DNA of 33,027 bases from contig VBAF01000063.1 in NCBI GenBank assembly GCA_005884705.1, forward strand, positions 1 through 33,027, in the 5' to 3' direction. Origin of the DNA: Alphaproteobacteria bacterium. GTDB lineage: Bacteria > Pseudomonadota > Alphaproteobacteria > Reyranellales > Reyranellaceae. Every line of letters starts with the position of its first letter. Positions within the stretch are counted from its first letter, which is position 1. Positions 7,515 to 15,853 of this stretch are shown one piece after another. The notes beneath the pieces were generated by a model, which had not been told where the DNA came from, did not search any database, and saw nothing but the letters and a program-made list of their open reading frames with translations. Made by a program: the position numbers and the translations under genes.

Positions 7515-9377
7515 CTAGGAGCCGATCGGTCCCCCGCCCTTCCTGGTGATCGCCACCACCGCGGGTCGGGGCGGCACGTCGGGCTTGAAGTCGGGCCAGC
7601 GGGTCGACGGCTTCTCGAAGGTCGAGCCGCGATCCTCGCCGGGATGCTGCACGGCGAGGAAGAACGTCCGGTCGTCGGGCGTGAAGATCGGCCCACAGAC
7701 CTCCGCACCGGTCGGCGCCTGGTAGAAGCAGCGCGTCAACGCGCGGCCGTAGCCCATCGTGTCGGCGCCGTAGACGCCGTCGGCCACGCCCGCCGCCACG
7801 GGCGCACCGTCAGTGACGATCCAGATGCGCCCCTTGGAATCGAAAGCAATGTTGTCGGGGCAGGAGAGCCAACCCTGGTCCGACGTGGCGCGGTGATAGC
7901 GCGCGCCGGCATCCTGGCCGGGCTTGCCGGCCAGCAGGAAGATCGACCAGGCCGCCTCGGCCGAGCCGTGATCGCCGTCCTTGGGCGCGAGTTCGAGGAT
8001 GTGGCCGTGATCGTTGACGGCGCGCGGATTGGCCTTGTCGACCTGCTCGGGCTTGCGCCGGCCATTGTTGGTCAGCACGACGTAGACGCGGCCGTTCACC
8101 GGATTGGTCTCGATGTCCTCCGGCCGGTCCATCGGCGTCGCCTTTACCAGATCGGCGGCGCGGCGGGCGTTGATCACCACGTCGCCCTGGTCGGCAAAGC
8201 CGTTGGCCGCGGTGAGCGGCCCCTGTCCGTGCACCAGCGGCAGCCAGGTGAGCTTGCCGTCGGCCTCGAAGCGCGCGGCAGAGAGCGTACCCTCGTCGAG
8301 GAGATTCTTGTTGGCGACGCGATCGGTCGGATTCCACGGCCGCGCGGTGACGAACTTGTAGACATATTCGAAGCGCGCATCGTCGCCGCTGTAGAAAACG
8401 ACCCGGCCATCCTTGGCCAGCGTATAGGTGCAGCCTTCATGGCAAAACCGGCCGAGCGCGGTGCGCTTCACCGGCACCGACTGCGGCTCGTAGGGATCGA
8501 TCTCGACGACCCAGCCGAAGCGGTTGGGCTCGTTGGGTTCCTTGTCCGTATTGAAGCGGTCGACGAAACGATCCCAGCCGTAGGCGCTGCGGCCGAGCCC
8601 GTAGCGCTTGGCCAGCGCGACGTCGGGCAGCTTGCTGGCGTCACCGCCGAAATAGGTGTGGAAGTTCTCCTCGCAGGTCAGCCAGGTGCCCCACGGCGTG
8701 CTGCCGCCGGCGCAATTGGCGAAGGTGCCGAACACCTTGCGGCCGCCGGGATCGGCGTTGGTCTTGAGCTTGTCGTGGCCGGCCGCGGGACCGGAGATCT
8801 CCATCGCCGTGTTGGCCGACAGGCGGCGCGCATATTTGCTGCCGGCGACCACCTTCCAGGCGCCCGCCTCGTGCACGATCTCGATCACCGCGCCGCCGAC
8901 CGCCGCCATCAGCACCTCGGCCTGCTCCTTCGACGCCTTGAGGTTGCTATCGCGGCCCGAACCGAGGCCAGCGAACATCAGGTTGGGATTGACGTACTCG
9001 TGGTTGGCGACCAGCAGGAACCGGTCGGCGCCCTTGCTGCCATAGGGCAACGGATAGAGCCCGAGATAGTCGTTGTTGTAGCCGAACTGCTTCTCCTGAG
9101 CGGCCGCGGTCTGGTTGGCTGCATTGAAGGCCGGCGCATCGGCCATCACCGGATCGCCCCAGCGGATCAGCACCTGCATGTCGTAGCCATCGGCGACGTG
9201 CTGCTTGTCGTCGAGCGTGTGGGCGAGCTCCTTGAAGGTGAGCGAGGAGGGTCCCGCCTCCTGGGCTACTGCAGCGAAGGGCGATGCCGCCGCAAGCGCG
9301 GCCGCGCCGCGGATCAGGCCGCGACGGTCGAGGCGAAGGTCGATGAGGTCGGCAAGAGTCGGTTGGCTTTTGTCCAT
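7515..9377 (-). CDS. PhoX-like alkaline phosphatase (DUF839), Tat-exported
   Basis: A 620-residue protein of the PhoX/DUF839 family, which in characterised members are Ca2+/Fe-dependent periplasmic phosphomonoesterases. The N terminus carries a twin-arginine signal: DRRGLIRGA (R18, R19) followed by a hydrophobic Ala-rich stretch and a probable cleavage near AVAQ. Family stretches seen are WGDPV, VANHEYVNP, TWLTCEENFHTYFGG, FCHEGCTY, YSGDDARFEYVYKF and LSCPDNIAFDSKGRIWIVTDG. ATG 9377 is chosen because AAAAGGG precedes it and the Tat motif starts soon after; the open frame continues upstream to 9605 but with non-homologous sequence. No Pho box is evident in the 193-bp divergent region upstream, so phosphate control is not supported by sequence. 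Confidence 0.9.
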   Translation of the reverse strand: MDKSQPTLADLIDLRLDRRGLIRGAAALAAASPFAAVAQEAGPSSLTFKELAHTLDDKQHVADGYDMQVLIRWGDPVMADAPAFNAANQTAAAQEKQFGYNNDYLGLYPLPYGSKGADRFLLVANHEYVNPNLMFAGLGSGRDSNLKASKEQAEVLMAAVGGAVIEIVHEAGAWKVVAGSKYARRLSANTAMEISGPAAGHDKLKTNADPGGRKVFGTFANCAGGSTPWGTWLTCEENFHTYFGGDASKLPDVALAKRYGLGRSAYGWDRFVDRFNTDKEPNEPNRFGWVVEIDPYEPQSVPVKRTALGRFCHEGCTYTLAKDGRVVFYSGDDARFEYVYKFVTARPWNPTDRVANKNLLDEGTLSAARFEADGKLTWLPLVHGQGPLTAANGFADQGDVVINARRAADLVKATPMDRPEDIETNPVNGRVYVVLTNNGRRKPEQVDKANPRAVNDHGHILELAPKDGDHGSAEAAWSIFLLAGKPGQDAGARYHRATSDQGWLSCPDNIAFDSKGRIWIVTDGAPVAAGVADGVYGADTMGYGRALTRCFYQAPTGAEVCGPIFTPDDRTFFLAVQHPGEDRGSTFEKPSTRWPDFKPDVPPRPAVVAITRKGGGPIGS

Positions 9378-9440
9378 CGGGCCCTTTTGGCAATTCGATC
9401 CTACAGCGGCGTGACAGCGGCAGGCCGTCAAGTTCCCAAA

Positions 9441-9469
9441 CTTCCCACGAGTTCCACGCTCGTGGGAAG
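9441..9469. promoter_or_regulatory. Perfect 11-bp inverted repeat in the divergent intergenic region
   Basis: CTTCCCACGAG (9441-9451) and CTCGTGGGAAG (9459-9469) are perfect complements separated by 7 bases. The repeat lies between the PhoX-like gene (minus) and the small membrane protein (plus), about 65 bp upstream of the first and 100 bp upstream of the second. There is no T-run, so it is not an intrinsic terminator; an operator for a dimeric regulator or a 5'-UTR hairpin is more likely. Confidence 0.6.
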
Positions 9470-9570
9470 CCTCCGAGGCCGATGGCACAAGCGCTTTGGG
9501 CGATTCTTCCCGATTTCCCACCACCCCCATCCCGGTCGATTTGTCCACAGATCGGGGATAGCTTCGCGGC

Positions 9571-9870
9571 ATGGAAGACACCGAGGCCCTGCGGCAGCGG
9601 GCCATTGCCCTGCGCGCCGCAGCCGATGCGCTGACGCGCGGCTATCGCCGGGCGACCTGGCTGCGCTTCACCCTGGTGTTCTTCCCGGTGCCGTTCCTGG
9701 TCGTGCTGCTGCGCCTGCAGCTCGAGTCCTGGCACTATTTCGTCCTGGGCGGCGCCTATCTCGGCTTCTCGGCGCTGCTCTACGTCATCGACGGGCGCGC
9801 CTCCGACAAGTGCGCCGTCGCCGAACGGGCGGCGGAGGCGGCAGAACAAGCGTGCGCTAGCGCCGGCTGA
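9571..9870 (+). CDS. Small two-helix membrane protein of unknown function
   Basis: A 99-residue protein with a short charged helix at the N terminus (MEDTEALRQRAIALRAAAD), two membrane segments (about 30-50 WLRFTLVFFPVPFLVVLLRL; about 57-75 YFVLGGAYLGFSALLYVID), and an Ala/Glu-rich cytoplasmic tail. I recognise no named family. It is transcribed divergently from the PhoX-like gene. Its 3' end overlaps the convergent ClC gene by 14 bases. Confidence 0.65.
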   Translation: MEDTEALRQRAIALRAAADALTRGYRRATWLRFTLVFFPVPFLVVLLRLQLESWHYFVLGGAYLGFSALLYVIDGRASDKCAVAERAAEAAEQACASAG

Positions 9871-11101
9871 GGGCCTTCTGGCGCCGCAAGGTTCCCTCGC
9901 GCAGCGCTTCGTAGATCGGCGCGTCGCGCAGCAGGGTCGGCACCAGCATCGCGGCGAAGCAGGCGCCGAGCATCGGCAGCAGCAGGGTGAAGGCGGCGGT
10001 CATCTCGATGATCAGCACGATGCCGGTGAGCGGCGCGCGCACGATGCCGGTGAACAGGGCGGCCATGCCGACCACGGCGAAGGCCGCGGGCGGAATGCCG
10101 AGGCCGGGAAAGGCCGCGGCGCAGCCCACGCCGAACAGCAGGCCGGCCTGCGCGCCCAGCACCAGCATCGGCGCGAACAGCCCGCCGGGCGTGCCGGCGG
10201 CGTAGGAGGCATGGCCCATGGCGAAGCGCAGCAGGAAGATCAGTGGCAGCAGCGCGAGCGGCGCCGCGCCATCGAGGGCGCGCTGGGTGAGGACGTCGCC
10301 GCCGCCGACCAGCGCCGGCGCGAACCACGCCACGGCGGCGACCGCGGCACCGACCAGAGCTGCCCGCATCTCGGCCGGGATCGCGCGCAGCCGCTCGAAG
10401 GCGGCAATCGTCGCGAGCAGCGAGCGGTTGTAGGCGATTGCCAGCAGGCCCGCGACCGCGCCCAGCACGAGGAACAGCGGCAGGCCCAGAGTCGGCACGG
10501 GCTCGAGCGGCGCCACCAGGAAGTCGGGTTGGTTGCCGAGCAACACGCGCGCCGTCGCGATCGCGGTGGCCGATGCAGCGAGCGCAGCGAGCGCGATGCG
10601 CCGCTCGAAGCGCTGCACCAACTCCTCGAGCACGAACACCGCGCCGGCGATCGGCGCGTTGAAGGCGGTCGCCAGACCCGCGCCGGCGCCGGCGGCCATC
10701 AGCACGCGGGTGTCGGCCCAGCCGCGGCGCGACAGCTCGGCCGCGAGGTGCGCCAGGCTCGCCCCCATCTGCACGCTCGGCCCCTCGCGGCCGAGCGCCA
10801 GCCCGGAGCCGATCGCCAGCAGGCCGCCCACGAATTTCACCGGCAGCAGACGGAACGGCGCGGTCGGCACAGCCTGCCGCAGCACCAGCTCGACATGCGG
10901 GATGCCGCTGCCCGAGGCGTGCGGCGCGAAGCGGCGCACCAGCCAGGCCGCCAGCGCCGCCGCGCCGCCGGCCAGCACCACGAGGAGAAAGCCGAACGCG
11001 GCCTGGCCGTGCGCCCAGCCGACGGCTGCATCACGCAGCCGGTCGGCCTCCTGTAGGCAGAGACGGAACAGCGCGCAGACCAAGCCGGTTGCCGCGCCCA
11101 C
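9857..11101 (-). CDS. ClC-family H+/Cl- exchange transporter
   Basis: An integral membrane protein of the ClC family (414 residues from the GTG at 11101). Selectivity motifs are GSGIP (64-68), GREGP (104-108, with E106 as the gating glutamate) and GTPGGLFAP. The EE pair at 159-160 (VFVLEELVQRF) corresponds to the internal proton glutamate, so an exchanger is more likely than a channel. No CBS domains follow, as in short bacterial forms. The start is uncertain: from GTG 11101 the first helix is clipped, and hydrophobic in-frame sequence (NLLVLTALALAV) continues upstream with no ATG, GTG or TTG before the stop, so a CTG start overlapping the PaiB-like gene is possible. Probably co-transcribed with that gene. 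Confidence 0.9.
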   Translation of the reverse strand: MGAATGLVCALFRLCLQEADRLRDAAVGWAHGQAAFGFLLVVLAGGAAALAAWLVRRFAPHASGSGIPHVELVLRQAVPTAPFRLLPVKFVGGLLAIGSGLALGREGPSVQMGASLAHLAAELSRRGWADTRVLMAAGAGAGLATAFNAPIAGAVFVLEELVQRFERRIALAALAASATAIATARVLLGNQPDFLVAPLEPVPTLGLPLFLVLGAVAGLLAIAYNRSLLATIAAFERLRAIPAEMRAALVGAAVAAVAWFAPALVGGGDVLTQRALDGAAPLALLPLIFLLRFAMGHASYAAGTPGGLFAPMLVLGAQAGLLFGVGCAAAFPGLGIPPAAFAVVGMAALFTGIVRAPLTGIVLIIEMTAAFTLLLPMLGACFAAMLVPTLLRDAPIYEALREGTLRRQKALSRR

Positions 11102-11144
11102 CGCGAGGGCGAGGGCGGTCAGGACCAGGAGATTGCCGCCGCGC

Positions 11145-11771
11145 TCAGGCAGGCAGCACCCGTTTCATCCAGGCCGCCGTCGCCTGCGAGTCCTGGCTGT
11201 CGCTCGCCTCGAGCTTGGCGATCACGCGCTGGCGGTCTTCGAGCTCGCGGTTCTGGCTGAGCTTCAGCTTGGTCTCGATCCGCTCGACGGGCATGCGGAA
11301 GGCGACGATGTTCCTGGTCTGCTCGGCGGCGTTGCCGGGCGGCAGGCGACCAAGACCCCACGCCTCCGCACCCGAGCCTTCGTACTGCGCGGCGAGCCGG
11401 GTCAGCACCATCAGCACGGCGGGCGTCGCCTCGATCACCTGCGGCCGGCCGTAGGCATGCACGGTGACGTAGTTCCAGGTCGGCACCTTGGGGCCCGGCG
11501 TGTACCAGGTCGGCGAGACGTAGGCGTGCGGGCCCCAGAACAGCCCGAGCGACGGCGTGCCGCGCGCGAACAGCTTCCAGTGGTCGTTGGCGCGCGCCAT
11601 GTGGCCGATCAGGCTGCCGTGCGGGCTGCCGTCGTCTTCCCATTGCAGGACCAGATGGGTGCAGAGCGGCGCGCCCGACTCGTCGGCGGTGCTCAGCAGA
11701 GCCCAACTATGGGCCTTCATGATCTCGCGGCCGTGGGCCTCGCTGCCTTCGAAATGCTTGGGGATGTACAT
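11145..11771 (-). CDS. PaiB-family FMN-binding (split-barrel) protein
   Basis: A 208-residue member of the PaiB family, FMN-binding split-barrel proteins named after a Bacillus negative regulator of sporulation and protease genes. Diagnostic stretches are the exact N terminus MYIPKHFEG, LLSTADESGAPLCTHL, LFWGPHAYVSPTWY, VPTWNYVTVHAYG and KLSQNR near the C terminus. No helix-turn-helix is visible, so a direct regulatory role should not be assumed; flavin-dependent redox or detoxification is also possible. It is divergent from the dienelactone hydrolase gene (90-bp gap) and upstream of ClC on the same strand. Confidence 0.92.
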   Translation of the reverse strand: MYIPKHFEGSEAHGREIMKAHSWALLSTADESGAPLCTHLVLQWEDDGSPHGSLIGHMARANDHWKLFARGTPSLGLFWGPHAYVSPTWYTPGPKVPTWNYVTVHAYGRPQVIEATPAVLMVLTRLAAQYEGSGAEAWGLGRLPPGNAAEQTRNIVAFRMPVERIETKLKLSQNRELEDRQRVIAKLEASDSQDSQATAAWMKRVLPA

Positions 11772-11861
11772 CGCTGCCTGCTTGGGCTCGCACTGCGAGC
11801 CGGACGGTTGAACGAGCCCGGATTACCATGTCAGATGCGCCCCGCAACCGGGAGGTTTTTC

Positions 11862-12533
11862 ATGGGTGAAGATATCCGTCTTAAGTCTGCCGCCGGTGAA
11901 ATCGGAGCCTATATCGCCACGCCCAAGGGCACGCCAAAGGGCGGCATCGTGGTCATCCAGGAGATTTTCGGCGTCAACCACCACGTCAAGGCGGTGACCG
12001 ACAAGTTTGCCGCCGACGGCTATATCGCGCTGGCGCCCCGCTTCTTCGACCACATCAAGACCGGCATCGAGCTCGGCTACACGCCCGACACCATCGCCGA
12101 GGGCCGCGGCTACGTGATGACGGCGGGCTTCACCGACAAGGCGGTGCAGGACGTCGATGCGGCGATCCAGGAGCTGAAGAAGCGCGGCGCCCGCAAGGTC
12201 GGCGTCGTCGGCTTCTGCTGGGGCGGCACCATCACCTGGCTCGCCTCGACCCGGCTCAAGCCCGATGCGGCGGTCGCCTATTACGGCGGCGGCATCCACG
12301 GCACCAAGAACGAGAAGCCCGGCGCACCGACCATGATGCATTTCGGCGACAAGGACATGCACATCCCGATGGCGCACGTGAACGAGCTCCGCAAGCTCCA
12401 TCCCGAGGTGCTGATTTTCGACTACCCCGCCGATCACGGCTTCCATTGCGACGAGCGCGGCAGTTGGGACGCGCCAGCGTCGAAGCAGGCGATGGCGCGC
12501 ACGCTCGAGTTCTTCACCAAGCACGTGGGGTAA
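11862..12533 (+). CDS. Dienelactone hydrolase-family protein
   Basis: A 223-residue alpha/beta hydrolase of the dienelactone hydrolase family. The family's catalytic set is present: nucleophile C119 in GFCWGG, acid D165 in GDKDMHIP, base H202 in ADHGF, and the Glu of the QEIFG motif (E34) that interacts with the nucleophile. True dienelactone hydrolases open lactones in chloroaromatic breakdown; many homologues have other ester or lactone substrates, and no aromatic-degradation genes lie nearby, so the substrate is open. ATG 11862 is preferred because GGGAGG lies 6 bases upstream; an in-frame ATG at 11834 would add nine residues. Confidence 0.92.
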   Translation: MGEDIRLKSAAGEIGAYIATPKGTPKGGIVVIQEIFGVNHHVKAVTDKFAADGYIALAPRFFDHIKTGIELGYTPDTIAEGRGYVMTAGFTDKAVQDVDAAIQELKKRGARKVGVVGFCWGGTITWLASTRLKPDAAVAYYGGGIHGTKNEKPGAPTMMHFGDKDMHIPMAHVNELRKLHPEVLIFDYPADHGFHCDERGSWDAPASKQAMARTLEFFTKHVG

Positions 12534-12561
12534 CCACCGCCGAGCAGTGCGACTCGCACCT

Positions 12562-12628
12562 TGTCATCCCGAGCGTAGCGAGGGATCTAGGTTGCGATCT
12601 TGGATCCCTCGCTGCGCTCGGGATGACA
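12562..12628. repeat. Intergenic palindromic repeat (26-bp stem)
   Basis: Two arms (12562-12587 and 12603-12628) pair along 26 positions with one G.T wobble around a 15-base spacer. Arm cores are GTCATCCCGAGCGTAGCGAG and CTCGCTGCGCTCGGGATGAC. The motif 'catcccgagcg-agcgagggatc' is a widespread dispersed intergenic palindrome in many bacterial genomes. It fills the 111-bp gap between the hydrolase and CoA-transferase genes. As RNA it would form a long hairpin, but it has no T-tract. Confidence 0.88.
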
Positions 12629-12644
12629 CTGGTTCCTGCATCAA

Positions 12645-13868
12645 ATGCCCGCTAAACGTCCCGCCCAGAAATCCTTCACTCCCGACGCGCGCGGGCCCCT
12701 GAACGGGGTCCGCGTCGTCGATCTGTCGCGGCTGGTCGCCGGCAACATCCTCACCCTGCAGCTCGCCGACTTCGGCGCCGAGGTGATCAAGATCGAGCCG
12801 CCCGAGGGCGACACGCTGCGCTCGTGGAAGGTCAAGGGCGTCGAGACGGCGTGGAAGGTCTATAGCCGCAACAAGAAGAGCGTGGCGCTCGACCTGCGCT
12901 CCGACGCCGGCCGCGCCATCGTGCGCGAGCTCGCCAAATCGGCGGCGATCCTGGTCGAGAGCTTCCGCCCGGGCGTGCTGGAGGACATGCAGCTCGCGCC
13001 GGATGAATTGCACAAGATCAATCCAAAGCTGATCGTCGTGCGCATCTCGGGCTGGGGCCAGGACGGCCGCTATCGCCACAAGCCGGGCTTCGGCACGCTG
13101 ATCGAAGGCTATTCCGGCTTCGCCTCGATGAACGGCTTCGGCGACCGCGAGCCGGTGCTGCCGCCGATGTATCTCGCCGACTGCATGGCGGCGCTGAACG
13201 GCTATGGTGCGGTGATGGTGGCGCTGCGCGAAGTCGAGATCAACGGCGGGCAGGGCCAGGTGATGGATCTGCCGCTGTTCGATCCGCTCTATTCGATGCT
13301 CGGGCCGCAGGCCGCCAACTACAAGCTGACCGGCGAGGTCAAGATCCGTACCGGCAGCCGCTCGACCAACGCCGCCCCGCGCAACGTCTACCAGACCAAA
13401 GACGGAAGCTGGGTGTGCCTCTCGGCCTCGACTCAAGGCATGGCGCTCCGCGTGCTGGCCAAGATCGGCCGCGCAGACCTGGTCGAAGACCCGCGCTTCT
13501 CAACCAACATCGAGCGGGTGAAGAACGGACTGGAACTCGACCGCCTGATCGGCGAGTTCATCGGCGCGCGCGACCTCGCCGAGAACCTGAAGTATTTCGA
13601 CGAGGCCGGCGTCACCATCGGCCCGGTCTACGACATCAGCCAGATCGTGCAGGACGACTATGTGCTGGAGCGCGAGGCGCTGATCGAGATTCCCGACGAG
13701 CAAATGGGCGAGCTGCCGACCCATCCCGTGGTGCCGCGAATGTCGGGCTCGCCGGGCGCGCTCAAGTCTTCGGCGCCGAAGATCGGCGAGCACAACGAGG
13801 CGCTGCTGAAGCCGCTGCTGGGCCAGGCCGAGTACGCCAAGCTGAAGCAGGCCGGAGTGATCAAGTGA
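12645..13868 (+). CDS. CaiB/BaiF (family III) CoA-transferase
   Basis: A 407-residue family III CoA-transferase, moving CoA between a CoA thioester and a free acid in the cytoplasm. The domain begins at LNGVRVVDLSRLVAGN (19-34), with the family stretches DFGAEVIKIEPPEGD, RNKKSVALDL and FRPGVLE. The catalytic Asp of the family is D179 in MYLADCMAAL. Its TGA overlaps the GTG of a CitE-like lyase gene, so the two are translationally coupled. That suggests a two-step route in which an organic acid is activated as its CoA ester and then cleaved. Which acid (malate, citramalate, hydroxymethylglutarate-like) cannot be read from sequence. Confidence 0.92.
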   Translation: MPAKRPAQKSFTPDARGPLNGVRVVDLSRLVAGNILTLQLADFGAEVIKIEPPEGDTLRSWKVKGVETAWKVYSRNKKSVALDLRSDAGRAIVRELAKSAAILVESFRPGVLEDMQLAPDELHKINPKLIVVRISGWGQDGRYRHKPGFGTLIEGYSGFASMNGFGDREPVLPPMYLADCMAALNGYGAVMVALREVEINGGQGQVMDLPLFDPLYSMLGPQAANYKLTGEVKIRTGSRSTNAAPRNVYQTKDGSWVCLSASTQGMALRVLAKIGRADLVEDPRFSTNIERVKNGLELDRLIGEFIGARDLAENLKYFDEAGVTIGPVYDISQIVQDDYVLEREALIEIPDEQMGELPTHPVVPRMSGSPGALKSSAPKIGEHNEALLKPLLGQAEYAKLKQAGVIK

Positions 13869-14782
13869 CGCGCGACGCTCCTTTCCGGCCGCGGCCTCCC
13901 GTCTGGCGCTCGATCCTCTACGTGCCGGGCAATGTGCCGAAGTTCATCGACAAGGCGCACGAGCGCGGCGCCGATTGCGTGCTGATCGATCTCGAGGACA
14001 GCGTGCAGCCGGCGCAGAAGCCCGAGGCACGGGCGATGCTGGCGGAGACCATGTCGAAGGTGGCGCGCGGCGGCGCCGACGTGGCAGTGCGCATCAACCG
14101 GCCGATGCGGCTCGCCATCGCCGACATCGAGGCGGCGGTGCGGCCGGGCCTGTCGGCGCTGTTCGTCACCAAGACCGAGAGCGTGCAGCACCTGCGGCTG
14201 CTCGACGAGGCGGTGACCGAGCTCGAGAAGGAGCGCGGCCTGCCGCTGGGCGGCATAGGCTTTAGCGCCATGATCGAGCATCCGCGGGCGCTGGCGCACA
14301 TCAACGACATCGCCGAGCACGCCCCGCGCCTGATCGCCATGATGCTGGGCGGCGAGGACTTCGCGCTCGAGACCGGCTCGCTGCCGGGCGACGAGACGCT
14401 GGAATTGCCCAAGCGACTGGTGGCGTTCGCAGCCCAAGCGCACGGCGTCAACATGATCGGCATCCTCGGCACCGTCGCCGACTATTCCGATCCGGCGGCC
14501 TACCGGAACAGCGCCGAACGGGCGAGCCGCTTCGGCTTCTCCGGCGGCACCTGCATCCATCCAGGCCTGGTGGCGGCGCTGAACGAAGCGTTCACGCCCA
14601 AGCCCGACGAGGTCGCCCATGCCCGCAAGCTGATCGACGCCGACAAGAAGGCGCAGGCCGAGGGCCGCGGCTCCTTCTCGGTCGACGGCAAGATGATCGA
14701 CATCCCGGTGATCGACCGCGCCCGCAAGCTGCTGGCGCGTCACGCGTCGATCGAGCGGCGGCTGAAGGCGAAGAAGCTCTAG
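13865..14782 (+). CDS. HpcH/HpaI aldolase/CitE-like (beta-hydroxyacyl-CoA) lyase
   Basis: A 305-residue TIM-barrel protein of the CitE/malyl-CoA lyase group. It shows SILYVPGNVPKFIDKA (16-31), the metal-site region CVLIDLEDSV (38-47), substrate-binding R76 in VAVRINRP, and the GGEDFALE motif. The start is GTG 13865, overlapping the upstream stop (GTGA); the long open frame before it is the shadow of the CoA-transferase. Family members cleave citryl-, malyl- or citramalyl-CoA to acetyl-CoA or propionyl-CoA plus an oxoacid. The coupled CoA-transferase supports a CoA-thioester substrate. Exact specificity is unknown. Confidence 0.9.
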   Translation: MTRDAPFRPRPPVWRSILYVPGNVPKFIDKAHERGADCVLIDLEDSVQPAQKPEARAMLAETMSKVARGGADVAVRINRPMRLAIADIEAAVRPGLSALFVTKTESVQHLRLLDEAVTELEKERGLPLGGIGFSAMIEHPRALAHINDIAEHAPRLIAMMLGGEDFALETGSLPGDETLELPKRLVAFAAQAHGVNMIGILGTVADYSDPAAYRNSAERASRFGFSGGTCIHPGLVAALNEAFTPKPDEVAHARKLIDADKKAQAEGRGSFSVDGKMIDIPVIDRARKLLARHASIERRLKAKKL

Positions 14783-14799
14783 TCCGCCGCCATCACACA

Positions 14800-14815
14800 G
14801 CCGCAACATTGCGGC
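14800..14815. repeat. Short perfect hairpin upstream of ppa
   Basis: GCCGCAA-CA-TTGCGGC, a perfect 7-bp inverted repeat, lies in the 54-bp gap between the lyase gene and ppa. There is no T-run. It could be a weak terminator element or a 5'-UTR hairpin. Confidence 0.35.
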
Positions 14816-14836
14816 CACCGGCACCGTTAAGGAGGC

Positions 14837-15400
14837 ATGGCCCGTCCCGGGAAAACGCCACGATCCCTCATCGACCTGCCGGTTCGCGATCGCGAGACCG
14901 GCGATGTCACGGTGGTGGTGGAGACGCCCAAGGCGAGCCGCAACAAGTACAAATACGACCCCGAATGCCGAGCCCTCCGCCTTGCCGCGGTGCTGGGCGA
15001 AGGGCTGGCCTTTCCCCACGATTTCGGATTCATCCCCTCGACCCTGGGCGAGGACGGCGACCCGCTCGACGTGCTGCTGTTCCTCGACCACGGCGTGCCG
15101 CCGACCACGGTGGCGACGGCGCGGCTGATCGGCGTGCTCGAGGTCCGCCAGCGCGATCACGGCGAGAAGACGTGGAAGCGCAACGACCGCTTCTTCGCCG
15201 TGGCGACCCACGCGCACGCCCACCAGCATCTCAAGACCCTGGCCGACCTGCGGCCGCACATGCTCGACGAGATCGAATCCTTCTTCGTCCACTATGCCGG
15301 GCTGAACGGCAAGCAGCTCGAGGTGCTGGCGCGCAAGGGCCCGCGCCGCGCCGACAAGCTGCTCAAGGCTGGCGCCCGGTTGTTCGAGCGCCGGCGATGA
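14837..15400 (+). CDS. ppa: Inorganic pyrophosphatase (family I)
   Basis: Hydrolyses pyrophosphate to phosphate, pulling biosynthetic reactions forward. The 187 residues contain the family I signature DGDPLDV, with the preceding AFPHDFGFIPSTLGE and the N-terminal VETPKASRNKYKYD. GGAGG ends only one base before ATG 14837, which is unusually tight. No better in-frame start is visible, so initiation may be inefficient or use other contacts. The sequence departs from the compact housekeeping enzyme (for example THAHAHQHLK in the C-terminal half), so it may be a secondary pyrophosphatase. Its TGA overlaps the start of the next gene (ATGA). Confidence 0.88.
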   Translation: MARPGKTPRSLIDLPVRDRETGDVTVVVETPKASRNKYKYDPECRALRLAAVLGEGLAFPHDFGFIPSTLGEDGDPLDVLLFLDHGVPPTTVATARLIGVLEVRQRDHGEKTWKRNDRFFAVATHAHAHQHLKTLADLRPHMLDEIESFFVHYAGLNGKQLEVLARKGPRRADKLLKAGARLFERRR

Positions 15401-15852
15401 GAATGGAGATCCATCAGCAGACCCTGGAAGAAGCCTCGACGCAGGTCGGCGGCGAGGCGCGCATGCTGCTGCCCGGTGTGCAGACCTTGATGGGCTTCCA
15501 GCTCATGGCGGTCTTCAACCAGCGCTTCGAGCAGTTCACCTTCGCCGAGCAGGTGGCGCACTTCGTCGCCTTCCTCCTGGTCACGCTGACCATGGGCCTG
15601 CTGATGGCGCCGGCGGCCTATCATCGGCAGGCCGAGCGCTGCATGGTCACCGAGCGCTTCGTCAAGATGTCCTCGGCGCTGCTCACCCTGGCGATGATCC
15701 CGTTCACGGCCGGCGTCTGCCTCGACACCTATCTCGTCGGCAAGATGATCCTGAAGGATCCGACGCCGTCATGGCTCGCCGCGCTCGGCATGCTGGTCGT
15801 CCTGGTCGGCCTGTGGTTCGTGCTGCCGCGAGCGGTGAGGCCGCATCGCTGA
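15397..15852 (+). CDS. DUF6328-like four-helix membrane protein
   Basis: A 151-residue protein with a soluble start (EEASTQVGGEARMLLPGVQT), then four hydrophobic segments (about 27-45, 52-72, 95-115 and 126-145). The pattern EARMLLPGVQTLMGFQL, followed by NQRFEQF and LLMAPAAYHR, matches what I know of DUF6328, a family without assigned function. The ATG overlaps the ppa stop (ATGA), and the isochorismatase gene starts one base after its own stop, so the three form one operon. Family assignment is from memory of the motif and was not searched. Confidence 0.72.
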   Translation: MRMEIHQQTLEEASTQVGGEARMLLPGVQTLMGFQLMAVFNQRFEQFTFAEQVAHFVAFLLVTLTMGLLMAPAAYHRQAERCMVTERFVKMSSALLTLAMIPFTAGVCLDTYLVGKMILKDPTPSWLAALGMLVVLVGLWFVLPRAVRPHR

Positions 15853-15853
15853 C

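Noticed and set aside
7644..9860. A 738-codon plus-strand open frame over the PhoX-like gene
   Set aside because: It is the complement of a gene with clear PhoX family motifs and a Tat signal, and it lacks any recognisable domain.
12562..12628. Intrinsic terminator for the dienelactone hydrolase gene
   Set aside because: The stem is long and strong but no T-tract follows on either strand; the sequence matches a dispersed palindromic repeat instead.
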